Shown piece after piece: positions 36,184 through 45,123 of a stretch of 64,000 nucleotides of DNA. The notes under the pieces were generated by a model, which saw only the letters and a list, made by a program, of their open reading frames with translations, did not search any database and was not told the DNA's origin. The translations under genes were made by a program, and so were the position numbers. This DNA comes from Bacillus pumilus. GTDB lineage: Bacteria; Bacillota; Bacilli; Bacillales; Bacillaceae. Each line of letters opens with the position of its first letter. Within the stretch, counting starts at the first letter, position 1. The stretch is from positions 1,362,272-1,426,271 of the forward strand of contig NZ_CP047089.1 of NCBI RefSeq assembly GCF_009937765.1, read 5' to 3'.

Positions 36184-36798
36184 ATGTTCATTGCCATCGT
36201 TCATGGAATTGTGCTTGCCTTTGGCCTCATTTTACCATTGGGCGCACAAAATGTATTTGTATTTCAGCAAGGAGCACTTCAGCCGCGATTATATCAGGCT
36301 TTACCTGTCGTTATCACTGCTGCTCTTTGTGACACACTTTTAATTGCGTTAGCTGTCATTGGGGTTTCTGTTGTGGTGTTCACCATTCCGATGCTGCAAA
36401 TGTGTCTTTACCTCATTGGATTTTGTTTTTTAGTATATATGGGATGGTCCGTGTGGAACACAAACTCATCAACAGGTGCTAAAGAGAAGCAGGAATTCAT
36501 GCCTGAGAGAAAACAAATTCTTTTTGCCTGTTCAGTTTCACTTTTAAATCCCCACGCCATTCTCGATACCATTGGCGTGATTGGCACAAATTCGCTTCAA
36601 TATAACGGGGCAGAAAAATGGGCGTTTACCCTCGCTTGTATCATCGTGTCCTGGTTATGGTTTATTGGGCTCGCTCTTTTAGGGAAGATGCTAGGGAAGT
36701 TAGATACAAACGGGAAGTGGATGAACCGTATCAATAAAGCTTCAGCAGTCATGATTTGGCTTGTCGCGTTATACATTGGGTATCAATTGATTGTATAA
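36184..36798 (+). CDS. LysE/ArgO-family amino acid exporter
   Basis: A 204-residue inner-membrane exporter with six predicted membrane segments. The N-terminus FIAIVHGIVLAFGLILPLGAQNVFVFQQG holds the typical GxxxPGxQN-like motif as LPLGAQN (17-23), the sign of the basic-amino-acid export branch (LysE, ArgO), and SLLNPHAILDTIGVIG near 118-133 is the second conserved stretch. It may relieve excess lysine or arginine. AAAGGAG lies 11 nt upstream of the ATG. First gene of the accessory block; transcribed alone with its own terminator. Confidence 0.85.
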   Translation: MFIAIVHGIVLAFGLILPLGAQNVFVFQQGALQPRLYQALPVVITAALCDTLLIALAVIGVSVVVFTIPMLQMCLYLIGFCFLVYMGWSVWNTNSSTGAKEKQEFMPERKQILFACSVSLLNPHAILDTIGVIGTNSLQYNGAEKWAFTLACIIVSWLWFIGLALLGKMLGKLDTNGKWMNRINKASAVMIWLVALYIGYQLIV

Positions 36799-36821
36799 AA
36801 GTACATAAGAGAAAAAAGAGA

Positions 36822-36856
36822 GAAGCGTTTGGGCTTAAAAGTCCTGCGCTTTTTTG
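36822..36856 (+). terminator. Terminator of the LysE-type gene
   Basis: AAGCG / CGCTT outer stem with partly paired interior and TTTTTT. Confidence 0.65.
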
Positions 36857-36977
36857 TGTATTGAAAAGGCTATTTAGCTAGTGTCAGTATGATCTCAATA
36901 GGAAGATCACACATTCAATTGCCTAGAGGAAATGATAAGTCATAGGATATATGCTACATTATCTCTAGTCGGGGCTA

Positions 36978-37139
36978 TTGGTAAAAAAATCTATTACAGT
37001 ATTTTCCTTGAAAAGTGGGAACGAGTCCTTTAAAAAGATACAAAATGATAAAGTAGCAGAAAAACGCATAAAAAAGGCAAAAAGAAGCTCTCAATTTTTA
37101 CAGGCAAAAGAATTAGTCGAAAAGCAAGGTTATCTATGA
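36978..37139 (+). pseudogene. 5' part of a Cys-rich peptide precursor gene, cut by an in-frame TGA
   Basis: In the same frame as the following coding region the DNA reads VKKSITVFSLKSGNESFKKI and so on up to AKELVEKQGYL, then TGA at 37137-37139, then NGESAVVHLNAAKTDVV. The text on both sides of the stop looks like one continuous protein, as a single change of a Trp TGG to TGA would produce. The only start codon at the left end is TTG 36978 with a badly spaced GGGG; a signal peptide is not seen. I read this as a recent nonsense mutation or a decayed 5' end. Confidence 0.5.
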
Positions 37140-37163
37140 AATGGAGAAAGTGCAGTAGTTCAT

Positions 37164-37682
37164 TTGAACGCTGCTAAAACGGATGTTGTTTATTTTTATC
37201 TGAAAAAGAAGGAGACAGATCATCAGCTATTAAATAATGTTTCATTCATTGCCGTTTCACTAGGTCAAATAAAAGCCCACTATATTCAACTTGCAGAATA
37301 CGATGAGAAAGGGAATTTGAACTCATATTTCTTTCAAAATGGAAAAATGAAAAATAAGTTCCATATCAACCAAAAAGGGGAGTTTTTAAAAGGATCTTTT
37401 ACCTATGGTGAAAATGATGCAAAGCAAGATATGATGGAATTAAATAAGAAAATTTTCCAGATGGATGAATCGGAAATTCAAACGAGTTTTAATTGGAACA
37501 AGTTTTGGAATTGCTTAAAAAAGAAAAGCGGCCCGAATGAATCTCTTCCGCTGCGTTCAATGGTTCTAGGAGCTTGTTATTATATTTGTTTTACGGGACC
37601 CGCTAGCTGTATAGCATGTGCAGTGATTAATGGAGGGATATCTGCAGGATTAGCCGGTTATTGTGTAAAAAAAGTTTGGTGA
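37164..37682 (+). CDS. Precursor-like protein with hydrophobic Cys-rich C-terminus (possible bacteriocin)
   Basis: A 172-residue open region (TTG 37164, no good ribosome site). The first 110 residues are charged and include HYIQLAEYDEKGNLNSYFFQNGKMKNKF. The last 60 change abruptly: NWNKFWNC, then MVLGACYYICFTGPASC, IACAVINGGISAG and GYCVKK, with six cysteines in a small-residue, hydrophobic context. This layout (long polar propeptide plus Cys-rich hydrophobic C-terminus) is that of halocin-C8-like bacteriocin precursors as I recall them. A 58-residue two-segment membrane protein follows after 16 bp and could give immunity. The upstream in-frame TGA suggests that the gene may no longer be fully functional in this strain. 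Confidence 0.55.
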   Translation: MNAAKTDVVYFYLKKKETDHQLLNNVSFIAVSLGQIKAHYIQLAEYDEKGNLNSYFFQNGKMKNKFHINQKGEFLKGSFTYGENDAKQDMMELNKKIFQMDESEIQTSFNWNKFWNCLKKKSGPNESLPLRSMVLGACYYICFTGPASCIACAVINGGISAGLAGYCVKKVW

Positions 37683-37698
37683 ATGGGGGGTTTTTAGA

Positions 37699-37875
37699 AT
37701 GGTTCATAAAGAACAGCGCAAGGGAGTAGTTCTTGCAATTTTTGATACGTTGACATTTGGTATACCAGTGTTGCTATGGAATTTATATAAGAATACAAGC
37801 ACCACATTGAAATTCATGATCCCGATCATTCCCATTGTTGGTCTCATTACGTATCTTTTAGCATCTCTTGATTAA
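37699..37875 (+). CDS. Small two-segment membrane protein, candidate immunity protein
   Basis: A 58-residue protein beginning MVHKEQRKGVVLAIFDTL, with two probable membrane segments (about 10-26 and 38-55, the latter FMIPIIPIVGLITYLLA) around a short loop NLYKNTSTTLK. GGGGGG is spaced 8 nt from the ATG. It follows the Cys-rich precursor gene by 16 bp in the same direction and ends at a terminator, so the two are probably co-transcribed. Small basic membrane proteins beside peptide-bacteriocin genes often confer self-protection; that role is inferred from position only. Confidence 0.6.
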   Translation: MVHKEQRKGVVLAIFDTLTFGIPVLLWNLYKNTSTTLKFMIPIIPIVGLITYLLASLD

Positions 37876-37893
37876 TAAAATAAAATATCCTTT

Positions 37894-37920
37894 GCATGAG
37901 CGATACGCTCATGCTTTTTT
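37894..37920 (+). terminator. Terminator of the peptide locus, overlapping the marR stop
   Basis: GCATGAGCG / CGCTCATGC with an ATA loop and six T residues. Confidence 0.88.
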
Positions 37921-38355
37921 AGGTTCTTTTTTGAAAATCGTTTGATTTAAAAGGCGGAGAGCTTGAATGATATCATCCATTTGTTCTATATCGGAGGAAG
38001 ATAGGCTGTCTAATAGCACCCCTTCGATATGCTGGAAGGCTTCATTCATACAAGCACGGCCTTTGTCAGACAGCTTAATGACATGTTTTCGTTTGTCATC
38101 ACGGTCTTCTTCTCTATCAATGAATTGTTTCTCGTGCAGTTTTTTCAGTTCTCTACTGACATTCGGAAGAGACATGTGCTGACAGTCGGCAATTTCACTT
38201 GGCGTAAGCGGCTCGCTGACAGCTAGTTGCTCTAGTATTAAGTATTGTAAGGTTGTTAGGTTAGCTGGTTTGACTTTGTTCATCAGGGCGTGCTTCAGCT
38301 CTGAAAAAGTAGAAGCGAATGCGACGAATTCCTTGAAGAAATGGGGATGTTTCAT
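37909..38355 (-). CDS. MarR-family transcriptional regulator
   Basis: A 148-residue winged-helix repressor. The recognition region is PSEIADCQHMSLPNVSRELKKL (about 57-78), followed by the wing DREEDRDDKRKHVIKLSDKG (about 83-102). GGAGGTGATAAAC fixes ATG 38355, three codons inside the longest frame. It is divergent from a flavodoxin-fold reductase gene; two 16-bp palindromes lie between them, one over each promoter, so it probably represses both itself and the reductase and is released by a quinone-like or aromatic ligand. No cysteine pair typical of thiol sensors is evident. Confidence 0.87.
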   Translation of the reverse strand: MKHPHFFKEFVAFASTFSELKHALMNKVKPANLTTLQYLILEQLAVSEPLTPSEIADCQHMSLPNVSRELKKLHEKQFIDREEDRDDKRKHVIKLSDKGRACMNEAFQHIEGVLLDSLSSSDIEQMDDIIQALRLLNQTIFKKEPKKA

Positions 38356-38387
38356 GTTTATCACCTCCTACGTAACATACCAAAATT

Positions 38388-38457
38388 ATTATCAAAAAAC
38401 AATTATCATTTGACAACTATTTAATGGGGGTATATCATTTGGTTATCAATTGATAAC
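38388..38457. promoter_or_regulatory. Divergent promoters with two MarR operators
   Basis: Rightward promoter: TTGACA (38410-38415), 17 nt, TATCAT (38433-38438). Leftward promoter: TTGTCA (38416-38411), 17 nt, GATAAT (38393-38388). Operator O2 is the perfect palindrome GTTATCAATTGATAAC (38442-38457) at the rightward start of transcription. Operator O1, ATTATCATTTGACAAC (38402-38417), matches it at 13 of 16 positions and covers both -35 boxes. Confidence 0.75.
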
Positions 38458-38472
38458 AAAAGGAGATCATAC

Positions 38473-39060
38473 ATGAATGTACTCATTATTTATACTCACC
38501 CCCATCACAATAGTTTAAATGGTGCTTTTTTAAAAGAAATCATGAAAGGCACTGAAGAGAATCCACTAGTTCATGAAGTGAAAATCATTGATTTATACAA
38601 AGAAGAATTTGATCCTGTGCTGGTTTTTAATCAAGAGAAAAAAAGACGTGACATGCATAAGGACCCTGACATTCGGGTGTATCAGGAGAAGATCAAATGG
38701 GCGGACAAAATCGTGTTCGTATATCCTATTTGGTGGGGAAGACCTCCAGCCATGCTGCTTGGTTTTATTGATCGCATGTTTGCTGCGAATTTTGCTTATC
38801 GTCAAACAGGCGGGCTGCTTCCCGAAGGACTGTTAAAAGGAAAAAGTGCTGTTTGTGTATCGACGATGCAAGGGCCAACCAACTATCCTTTGTTCTTTTT
38901 GCAAAATGCACACAAGATGTTAATGAAACGAGCCCTCTTACAATATGTCGGAATCAAACCTGTGAAGTTCTTTGAGTTCGGCATGATGGAAAGCCCAAAA
39001 GGAAAACATGACGTCAAATTAAAACGAATCTACAGCTATTTTAGAAATATCAGCAAATAA
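38473..39060 (+). CDS. Flavodoxin-fold NAD(P)H oxidoreductase (quinone reductase type)
   Basis: A 195-residue cytoplasmic flavoprotein of the Flavodoxin_2 family (NQO1/KefF/MdaB relatives), reducing quinones or related electrophiles with NAD(P)H. The flavin phosphate loop is IYTHPHHNSLNGA (6-18); the isoalloxazine-binding segment is FVYPIWWGRPPAMLLGFIDRMF (about 76-97). AAAGGAG precedes the ATG. It is controlled, by inference, by the divergent MarR regulator through the operators at its promoter, a common layout for inducible quinone detoxification. Confidence 0.87.
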   Translation: MNVLIIYTHPHHNSLNGAFLKEIMKGTEENPLVHEVKIIDLYKEEFDPVLVFNQEKKRRDMHKDPDIRVYQEKIKWADKIVFVYPIWWGRPPAMLLGFIDRMFAANFAYRQTGGLLPEGLLKGKSAVCVSTMQGPTNYPLFFLQNAHKMLMKRALLQYVGIKPVKFFEFGMMESPKGKHDVKLKRIYSYFRNISK

Positions 39061-39163
39061 ACCAATTAGTGAGTCACTTTTCTTCTAATTTGATCCTTTT
39101 ATGTTCTAAAATGACAGTGAGGGTGGGAGAACTCTTCCTCGTCATTTGAAAAGGGGGATATGG

Positions 39164-40516
39164 ATGAAGAAAACATTGTTTAAAGATGCGGCGATTTTAA
39201 CACTTGATCCAACTGTAGGTTTTTTAGAAAAAGGAGATTTATTAATTGAAGGGACACACATTTTAGAGGTCGGATCTTTCATTGAAGCAAATGAGGCTGA
39301 CATTGTCGATGCGTCCGATATGGTGATCATGCCGGGGCTTGTGGATACACATCGCCATGTGTGGCAGTCAGTCATCAGAGGCATAGGCACAGATTGGTCT
39401 TTGCAGACATATTTGAGCAAAATCTATTATGGGAACTATGGTGCGATGAGACGCCCCTCTGATGATCGGATCGCGAATTATTTAGGGGCATTAGAGGCTT
39501 TAGATGCAGGAGTGACCACGTTTTTAGACTGGACGATGATCAATTCACTGGATCATACAGAAGAGCTCATCGGAGGATTAAAGGATGCTGGCATTCGAGC
39601 TGTTTTTGCTTTCGGTACCTCTGGAGATGCTGAGTATTGGGATAGGGAGAGCACGCTCACCAATATGGAGGATGCAGCACGCGTGAAAAAAGCACATTTT
39701 CAATCATCAGATCAGCTTTTGACAATGGGGCTTGCGATTCGTGGGCCAGAATTTTCTTCATGGGAAACTTCAGTATTTGAAATCGAAACAGCCCGGTCTC
39801 TAGATGCTCTATGCAGTATGCATATTGGTTTTGGGAACTGGGGTGCGGAGGATCGTTCGATTGAGCGGCTTCACAAAGCAGGGTTACTTGGGCCTGACCT
39901 TAACATGGTGCATATCAATGCAATCGATGCAGATCAAATGAAGATGCTGGCAGACAGCGGAAGCTCCATATCCATTACACCTGAAATTGAAATGATGATG
40001 GGTCACGGTTATCCAGTGACAGGACTTGCGATTGAACAAGGTGTTCTTCCAACGCTTGGTGTAGACGTGGTCACGGCGACAGGCGGAGATTTATTTGCTC
40101 AAATGAAGTTCGGGCTTCAGGCAGAGCGCGCGCTCCAAAATCAATCATTGCTCATGGAGGGAATCATGCCGGGGCCTGACCTTGGAATTTCTGCTCAACA
40201 AATGCTTGAAGCTGCGACGATCAATGGGGCTCGTGCATTACAGCTTGATCATAAAATTGGCTCGCTCACACCTGGAAAAGAAGCTGATTTCATCCTAATC
40301 GACCGGACAAGCATGAATCTTCTGCCGATGACAGATCCGGCTGGAGCGGTTGTCCAAACGGCACACCCTTCAAATGTTGACTCTGTTTATGTGGCTGGAA
40401 AAGCAGTAAAACGAAACGGAAAGCTTGTCGATGTGAATCTAGAAGAGGTCAAACGGAAAGCTTATGCGGCAAGAGATCATATTCTATCGCACAAGTTTGA
40501 ATCAACGCCATCATAA
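39164..40516 (+). CDS. Amidohydrolase, COG0402 (TRZ/ATZ, cytosine/adenosine deaminase-like)
   Basis: A 450-residue metal-dependent deaminase or hydrolase of the superfamily that includes SsnA, guanine deaminase and chlorohydrolases. The composite beta-sandwich is at the two ends (LFKDAAILTLDP; GKEADFILIDR). Metal ligands: HRHVW near 65 (an HxH motif), SMHIGFGNWG near 226, MVHINAIDA near 249 and LGVDVVTATGGD near 298, where the usual Asp is found. Substrate unknown. AAGGGGGATATGG precedes ATG 39164. Its position after ytcI superficially recalls ytcJ, but it belongs to a different amidohydrolase subgroup. Confidence 0.85.
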   Translation: MKKTLFKDAAILTLDPTVGFLEKGDLLIEGTHILEVGSFIEANEADIVDASDMVIMPGLVDTHRHVWQSVIRGIGTDWSLQTYLSKIYYGNYGAMRRPSDDRIANYLGALEALDAGVTTFLDWTMINSLDHTEELIGGLKDAGIRAVFAFGTSGDAEYWDRESTLTNMEDAARVKKAHFQSSDQLLTMGLAIRGPEFSSWETSVFEIETARSLDALCSMHIGFGNWGAEDRSIERLHKAGLLGPDLNMVHINAIDADQMKMLADSGSSISITPEIEMMMGHGYPVTGLAIEQGVLPTLGVDVVTATGGDLFAQMKFGLQAERALQNQSLLMEGIMPGPDLGISAQQMLEAATINGARALQLDHKIGSLTPGKEADFILIDRTSMNLLPMTDPAGAVVQTAHPSNVDSVYVAGKAVKRNGKLVDVNLEEVKRKAYAARDHILSHKFESTPS

Positions 40517-40523
40517 ACAAACA

Positions 40524-40551
40524 ATCCCCATAGGTAGCTGCCTATGGGGAT
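40524..40551. terminator. Terminator between amidohydrolase and bceB
   Basis: ATCCCCATAGG / CCTATGGGGAT with a 6-nt loop; the T-rich side favours leftward (bceB) termination. Confidence 0.78.
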
Positions 40552-40555
40552 GAGA

Positions 40556-42493
40556 TTACAAGGATTCTTTAATGACCTTTTTATAATATTGGACAGAAAG
40601 GAAGCCGAAGATAGAATATAACACTGTATAAATCGACATGACGATGAGCATTGGTGTCCACAGTTCACCGCCGAATAAAAACCAGCCTGACTGTACTGCA
40701 AAGTAGCTGTGAAGCAACCCGACAATGAGTGGAATCCCAAAGTTAAATAGCTGTTTGAGCCGAATACCTTTTAATAGATCCTTCTCAGTAAAACCAAGCT
40801 TACGCAAGATCGTGTAAGAGCTTTGTTCTTCTTCACTTTCATTCATCTGCTTGAAGTATAAAATACAGCCTGATGTGACAAGGAAGCTGAGACCTAAAAA
40901 TCCGACGACAAACATCATCAGTCCTATTGTTTGCTTTTGCTGCTGAGCTGAAGCCAATTGAGACATGCTTTTGTCACCTAGTTTTAAAGAGGTAAACACA
41001 TCATTCGCTTGTTCAAGGTTTTGATCATCTTTTATATTGACTGCGTGATATTGATTATGCTCAACCTGAAGTTTAGGATCTTTCTGCTGGTCAAGCTGTT
41101 CAAAGACACTTTCACTGACGACAGCAACAGGTAGACCACCAAACGTGAAGTTGTAAGAGATGAGATAATCTTTCTTCATATCAATGACCTTTAAGTCAAG
41201 GGGTTTCTTGATAAGTAGTTTCACATCACCTGAGTTTTGAATCGGCATGAATTTCTTCAATAAATCACTGTAGCCGCTTAAGATGACTTCGTTGCTTTTT
41301 ACATGAATATTTGGTGCGTTTTTCTCACTGATCACAGGTAGAGTTAAGACACCTGGGTCATTATTCATATTTTTTATCTCTGAATCCATGATCTTCTTTG
41401 CGTCAAACTTCGCTTGAATGACTTTGAATTGTTTTGTTTCATACGCAATATGTTTGTCAGAAAGTGCACGAGTGAAGGTATTGACTTCTTTCTCTGATCC
41501 CATAACGAAATGTGATGGGATCTGTTGTTCAGCGGTTTTTTCTGCTGAGTAATAAGAAATGTAGCTTAAAGATAACAACCCGATAGCCAGTGCAGATACC
41601 GTTGTAATAATCGTTAAAAGCAGTGCGTTTGATTTTAACCGGAACATAATAGATGACAGAGACAGGACTTCATGAATGGCGAGATAGCCATTTTTTCTTT
41701 TACGTACGATATTGGCAATGAAGGAAACAGAGCCTTTATAGAAAAGAAAGGTACCGATAATGACAGAGCCAAGAATATAAATCATCGCTAAAAGTAATGC
41801 AAGCATGGACGTATATGAGCCGGTAAAAAGCTTAGAGGAAATATAATAGCCTGAACTAATCAAGACAATACCGAAAACCCCAATGATGATCTCAAACACA
41901 GAGATTTTTTTCACACGCTGCTCTGTGGATGACGTGGATCTAAACAAAGATAAAATCGTCTGTCTATTAATAAACCATCGATTTCTTAACATGATTAATC
42001 CATAGATGATGAAAAAGACGATCAGTGTCTGCAAAAGGGCCATGCCTGAAAAATGCAGGTTGGCGATGGCGTTCACGCCGGTTACTTTAAATAGCACCAT
42101 CAGCATGAGTTTTGAACCGATAAAACCAGCTATGATACCAACAGCCATTGAGAACACGTATAGGATAAAGTTTTCTGCATTGAGCAGTTTGGCAATTTTT
42201 TGTTTCGTCATGCCAATGAGCTGGAGGAGACCTATTTCTCTCCCTCTTCGTTTAATAAAAATGCTGTTCGCATATAACAAGAAGATCCCAACAATGGCAA
42301 TGAGTAGTACTGAAGCGGCTTTGATCGACGCACCGCCCTTAATGGACCCCTTTACATCATCAAGTGCTGGTGAGTACTGCAAGGTGACAAAAGAAAAGTA
42401 GAGCGCCACACTAAACACGAGAGCAAACACATACAAATAGTAATTCTTCAAATTTTTCTTCAAGTTACGAAGAATGAGCTGATTAATGTTCAT
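40556..42493 (-). CDS. bceB: Bacitracin-type ABC transporter permease BceB
   Basis: Permease of a peptide-antibiotic detoxification transporter; it frees the lipid II cycle target from bacitracin-like peptides and also acts as the sensor for BceS. The 645-residue protein has ten membrane segments in the FtsX-like arrangement, with a large outer domain of roughly 200 residues between segments 7 and 8 (about 320-530), the hallmark of the family. It starts [28 protein letters not shown]. The start overlaps the bceA stop by 11 bp. Length is one residue off B. subtilis BceB. Confidence 0.92.
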   Translation of the reverse strand: MNINQLILRNLKKNLKNYYLYVFALVFSVALYFSFVTLQYSPALDDVKGSIKGGASIKAASVLLIAIVGIFLLYANSIFIKRRGREIGLLQLIGMTKQKIAKLLNAENFILYVFSMAVGIIAGFIGSKLMLMVLFKVTGVNAIANLHFSGMALLQTLIVFFIIYGLIMLRNRWFINRQTILSLFRSTSSTEQRVKKISVFEIIIGVFGIVLISSGYYISSKLFTGSYTSMLALLLAMIYILGSVIIGTFLFYKGSVSFIANIVRKRKNGYLAIHEVLSLSSIMFRLKSNALLLTIITTVSALAIGLLSLSYISYYSAEKTAEQQIPSHFVMGSEKEVNTFTRALSDKHIAYETKQFKVIQAKFDAKKIMDSEIKNMNNDPGVLTLPVISEKNAPNIHVKSNEVILSGYSDLLKKFMPIQNSGDVKLLIKKPLDLKVIDMKKDYLISYNFTFGGLPVAVVSESVFEQLDQQKDPKLQVEHNQYHAVNIKDDQNLEQANDVFTSLKLGDKSMSQLASAQQQKQTIGLMMFVVGFLGLSFLVTSGCILYFKQMNESEEEQSSYTILRKLGFTEKDLLKGIRLKQLFNFGIPLIVGLLHSYFAVQSGWFLFGGELWTPMLIVMSIYTVLYSIFGFLSVQYYKKVIKESL

Positions 42494-43244
42494 GCTTCAC
42501 ACCACCTAAAACACCTTGCGTTTTCATAATATCCTCGAAAAACATCTTTCTTTCTAAAGCACCTTTATTCAGCTGAGTATAGATTTGGCCGTCCTTGATA
42601 AAAATGACACGTCTTGAATAGCTGGCTGCGACAGGGTCATGTGTCACCATGACAATGGTCGCTTTTCGTTTGCGATTGAAATCTTGTAGCTTATTGAGTA
42701 AATCAGAGGCAGATTTGGAATCAAGCGCTCCGGTAGGTTCATCCGCGAAAATAAGACTCGGTTCATGAATGAAGGCACGAACCGCTGATGTCCGTTGTTT
42801 TTGTCCACCAGAGAGCTCATTCGGATATTTGTCTCTTAGTTCATAAATGCCCATGTCCTCCGCAAGCTGTTGAAAACGTTCGAAAGCTTCTTTCTTTGGC
42901 GTTTTGGAGATGGACAATGGCAAGAGGATGTTCTCTTTGACCGTGAGTGTATCAAGTAAGTTATAATCCTGAAAAACAAAGCCAAGCTGCTTTTTTCTGA
43001 ATTCTGCAAGCTGCTGATCCTTCATTTGTGTCATCTCAGCATCTGCGATACGAATGGATCCGCTAGACACATGATCAATAGAGGACAATACGTTCAGAAG
43101 GGTTGTTTTCCCTGAGCCTGATGGACCCATGATGCTGACGAATTCTCCAGCTTCAATCGTCAAGTCAATGCCACTCAGCACCTCTTGTTTGTTGAATTTA
43201 TTGCCGTAGCTTTTATATATTTTGCGAGCTTCTAAAATGTTCAT
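42483..43244 (-). CDS. bceA: Bacitracin-type ABC transporter ATPase BceA
   Basis: ATPase subunit for BceB. The 253-residue protein has Walker A GPSGSGKT (40-47), Q-loop [12 protein letters not shown], the signature LSGGQKQR near 144 and Walker [16 protein letters not shown] near 164. AAAAGGGGATC precedes the ATG. A 105-bp gap separates it from bceS and contains a TATACT -10 and a candidate BceR site, so bceAB can be induced separately from bceRS, as known in B. subtilis. Confidence 0.94.
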   Translation of the reverse strand: MNILEARKIYKSYGNKFNKQEVLSGIDLTIEAGEFVSIMGPSGSGKTTLLNVLSSIDHVSSGSIRIADAEMTQMKDQQLAEFRKKQLGFVFQDYNLLDTLTVKENILLPLSISKTPKKEAFERFQQLAEDMGIYELRDKYPNELSGGQKQRTSAVRAFIHEPSLIFADEPTGALDSKSASDLLNKLQDFNRKRKATIVMVTHDPVAASYSRRVIFIKDGQIYTQLNKGALERKMFFEDIMKTQGVLGGVKHEH

Positions 43245-43330
43245 TTGTTGATCCCCTTTTCTATTTAATTGATATCTCTAGTATAAAAAGAAGCCCGCCG
43301 CACTTCCTTCGATTTGGCGAACAAAACAGA

Positions 43331-43360
43331 CGAGCATGTGACATTGTTGTCACATGCTCG
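43331..43360 (-). promoter_or_regulatory. Hairpin at the bceS stop with embedded BceR-type site
   Basis: CGAGCATGTGACA / TGTCACATGCTCG, a perfect 13-bp stem with a TTGT loop, spans the bceS stop codon. Its centre reads TGACA-N4-TGTCA, close to the reported BceR operator TNACA-N4-TGTAA. It lies about 90 bp upstream of bceA and may serve both as bceRS terminator and as activator site. Confidence 0.55.
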
Positions 43361-44357
43361 CAATATGCACAAAATCATTCTTTTTCGGAAAGATGAAGGT
43401 GAAGGTTGTGCCTTGATCTATCGTGGAGTTGACCTCGATCTTGATATGAAGAGCGTCTGCTCCTTTTTTCGTTAAATAAAGCCCCATTCCTGTTGAGGCG
43501 GTGTCATTGTGGTGTCTCGTTGAGGTAAAGCCTTTTTCAAAAATACGAGACAGATCTCTTGGGTCTATTCCTCTGCCTTGATCTGTGATCGTCAGCATCA
43601 CTTGGTCATTGATGTGCTTGCTTTCAATGGCAATATCAGACGAATGACTATACTTGACTGCATTTGTGAGCACCTGTCTGATTATAAAGGATAACCATTT
43701 TGCATCACTTAATACGTGACGTTCTTCTAGCGTGAGTTCAAACCCGATTCCTTTTTGCATGCACCATGATTGGAGCGCTTTGATTTCCTTTGCTAGGATA
43801 CTTTGCAGGTCCAGCTGTTCAATAAATAAATCATTTTCGATATGACGTATTCTGCTTCGGTGCAACTGGGCGTCGAGTAATAAATGGATTCTGAGCCATT
43901 CGTATGTCATATTCGATTTCAGTGGCTGCTCTGTTAAGCGGTCAATCATCAAGTGCATCGCTGTGAGAGGTGTTTTCACTTCATGTATCCATGAGAGCAA
44001 TTCATCCTTCTCTTCTTCAAGGGCGATTTGTTGTTCTGCCGCCATCTTCCGGTAGCGGTCAATTTGCTCAGACGTCGCATCATGTACAAGCTGTTCAAAT
44101 GGGGAAGATGGCGTGAGCCGCATTTGATGATCAATATGATCATCCCATTCTTTCAGACGCTCATAATACGCCGTTTCTTTACGGTATCGGAAAAAGAGAA
44201 AGACGATCATGAAAAACGTAGATAATAACACAATATAAAAAAGAGACGCCATTGGAATGGTCGTATCCAAAAAAGCAACAAACAGAATGAGGAGCTGCAA
44301 ACTAAGAAAGAACAGAATCCAGCTTCTTCGTTCCTTTAAAAATGCTTGCAGCATCAT
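43350..44357 (-). CDS. bceS: Sensor histidine kinase BceS
   Basis: Intramembrane-sensing kinase of 335 residues with two N-terminal membrane hairpins (about 12-30 and 36-57) and almost no outer loop, so it relies on BceAB for signal input. The phosphoacceptor is His125 in SWIHEVKTPLTAMH; the ATP domain has VLTNAVKYS (N box) and GRGIDPRDL ... GMGLYLTKKGADAL (G boxes). The start overlaps the bceR stop in ATGA at 44354-44357, so translation is coupled. Confidence 0.93.
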   Translation of the reverse strand: MMLQAFLKERRSWILFFLSLQLLILFVAFLDTTIPMASLFYIVLLSTFFMIVFLFFRYRKETAYYERLKEWDDHIDHQMRLTPSSPFEQLVHDATSEQIDRYRKMAAEQQIALEEEKDELLSWIHEVKTPLTAMHLMIDRLTEQPLKSNMTYEWLRIHLLLDAQLHRSRIRHIENDLFIEQLDLQSILAKEIKALQSWCMQKGIGFELTLEERHVLSDAKWLSFIIRQVLTNAVKYSHSSDIAIESKHINDQVMLTITDQGRGIDPRDLSRIFEKGFTSTRHHNDTASTGMGLYLTKKGADALHIKIEVNSTIDQGTTFTFIFPKKNDFVHIASM

Positions 44358-45043
44358 TGATCATCCTTTTCTTTTGCAAGGTAGCCTTGGCCCACTTTTG
44401 TCTCAATGTAGGTGCCAAGAGAGATCTCATCTAGTTTTTTTCTAAGGCGATTGACGTTCACAGTAAGTGTATTGTCACTGACAAATCGTTCATCCTCCCA
44501 CAGTGCTTGAATGAGCGATTCCCGGCTGACAATATGATTTTTATGTTGAATCAATTCCTTAAGAATAAACAGTTCATTTTTCGTTAATTCCACTTCACCG
44601 TGATCATTTGTAACGGTGTTTTTTTCTAGATCAATTGTAGCGCCGCACCATACCTTTAAGCTGGCAGGTTCTGCATTATAATCATGTACTCTGCGAAGAA
44701 CGGCACTGACTTTGGCAATGAGCACGTCAAAGTGAAACGGCTTTTGTACAAAATCATCGGCGCCGAGCTGCATTGACATGACCATATCAGCAGGATGGTC
44801 ACGAGAGGAGAGGAAGATGATCGGTACATTTGAATGATGCCGAATCATTCGGCACCAGTGAAAACCATCGTATTTTGGAAGCTGTATATCAATAATGACG
44901 AGATCAGGCTGAACAGAAGTGAATTCCTGCATCACCTGTTGAAAATCGTGAATCCCATAAACATCATAGGACCAGTTCACGAGACGTTCTTTGATTTCTT
45001 GGAAGAGGGTTGTATCGTCCTCAATCAGTAGAATTTTAAACAA
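44354..45043 (-). CDS. bceR: Response regulator BceR
   Basis: OmpR-type regulator that activates bceAB. From the likely TTG start at 45043 (LFKILLIEDD) it has 229 residues, with phospho-Asp52 in VIIDIQLPKYDGFHW and a winged-helix DNA-binding domain from about 130 (ELTKNELFILKELIQHK ... DNTLTVNVNRLRKKL). It is very similar to B. subtilis BceR over its whole length. Codons further upstream (GTG) are also possible starts; no strong ribosome site is visible. First gene of bceRS. Confidence 0.92.
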   Translation of the reverse strand: MFKILLIEDDTTLFQEIKERLVNWSYDVYGIHDFQQVMQEFTSVQPDLVIIDIQLPKYDGFHWCRMIRHHSNVPIIFLSSRDHPADMVMSMQLGADDFVQKPFHFDVLIAKVSAVLRRVHDYNAEPASLKVWCGATIDLEKNTVTNDHGEVELTKNELFILKELIQHKNHIVSRESLIQALWEDERFVSDNTLTVNVNRLRKKLDEISLGTYIETKVGQGYLAKEKDDQ

Positions 45044-45123
45044 AACCAGCACCACACTTTTTGTATTCGCTTGTATGTAATTGTAGCGGAAAAAAGGCGC
45101 TGCCGCTAGAAGCAGACAAGAAA

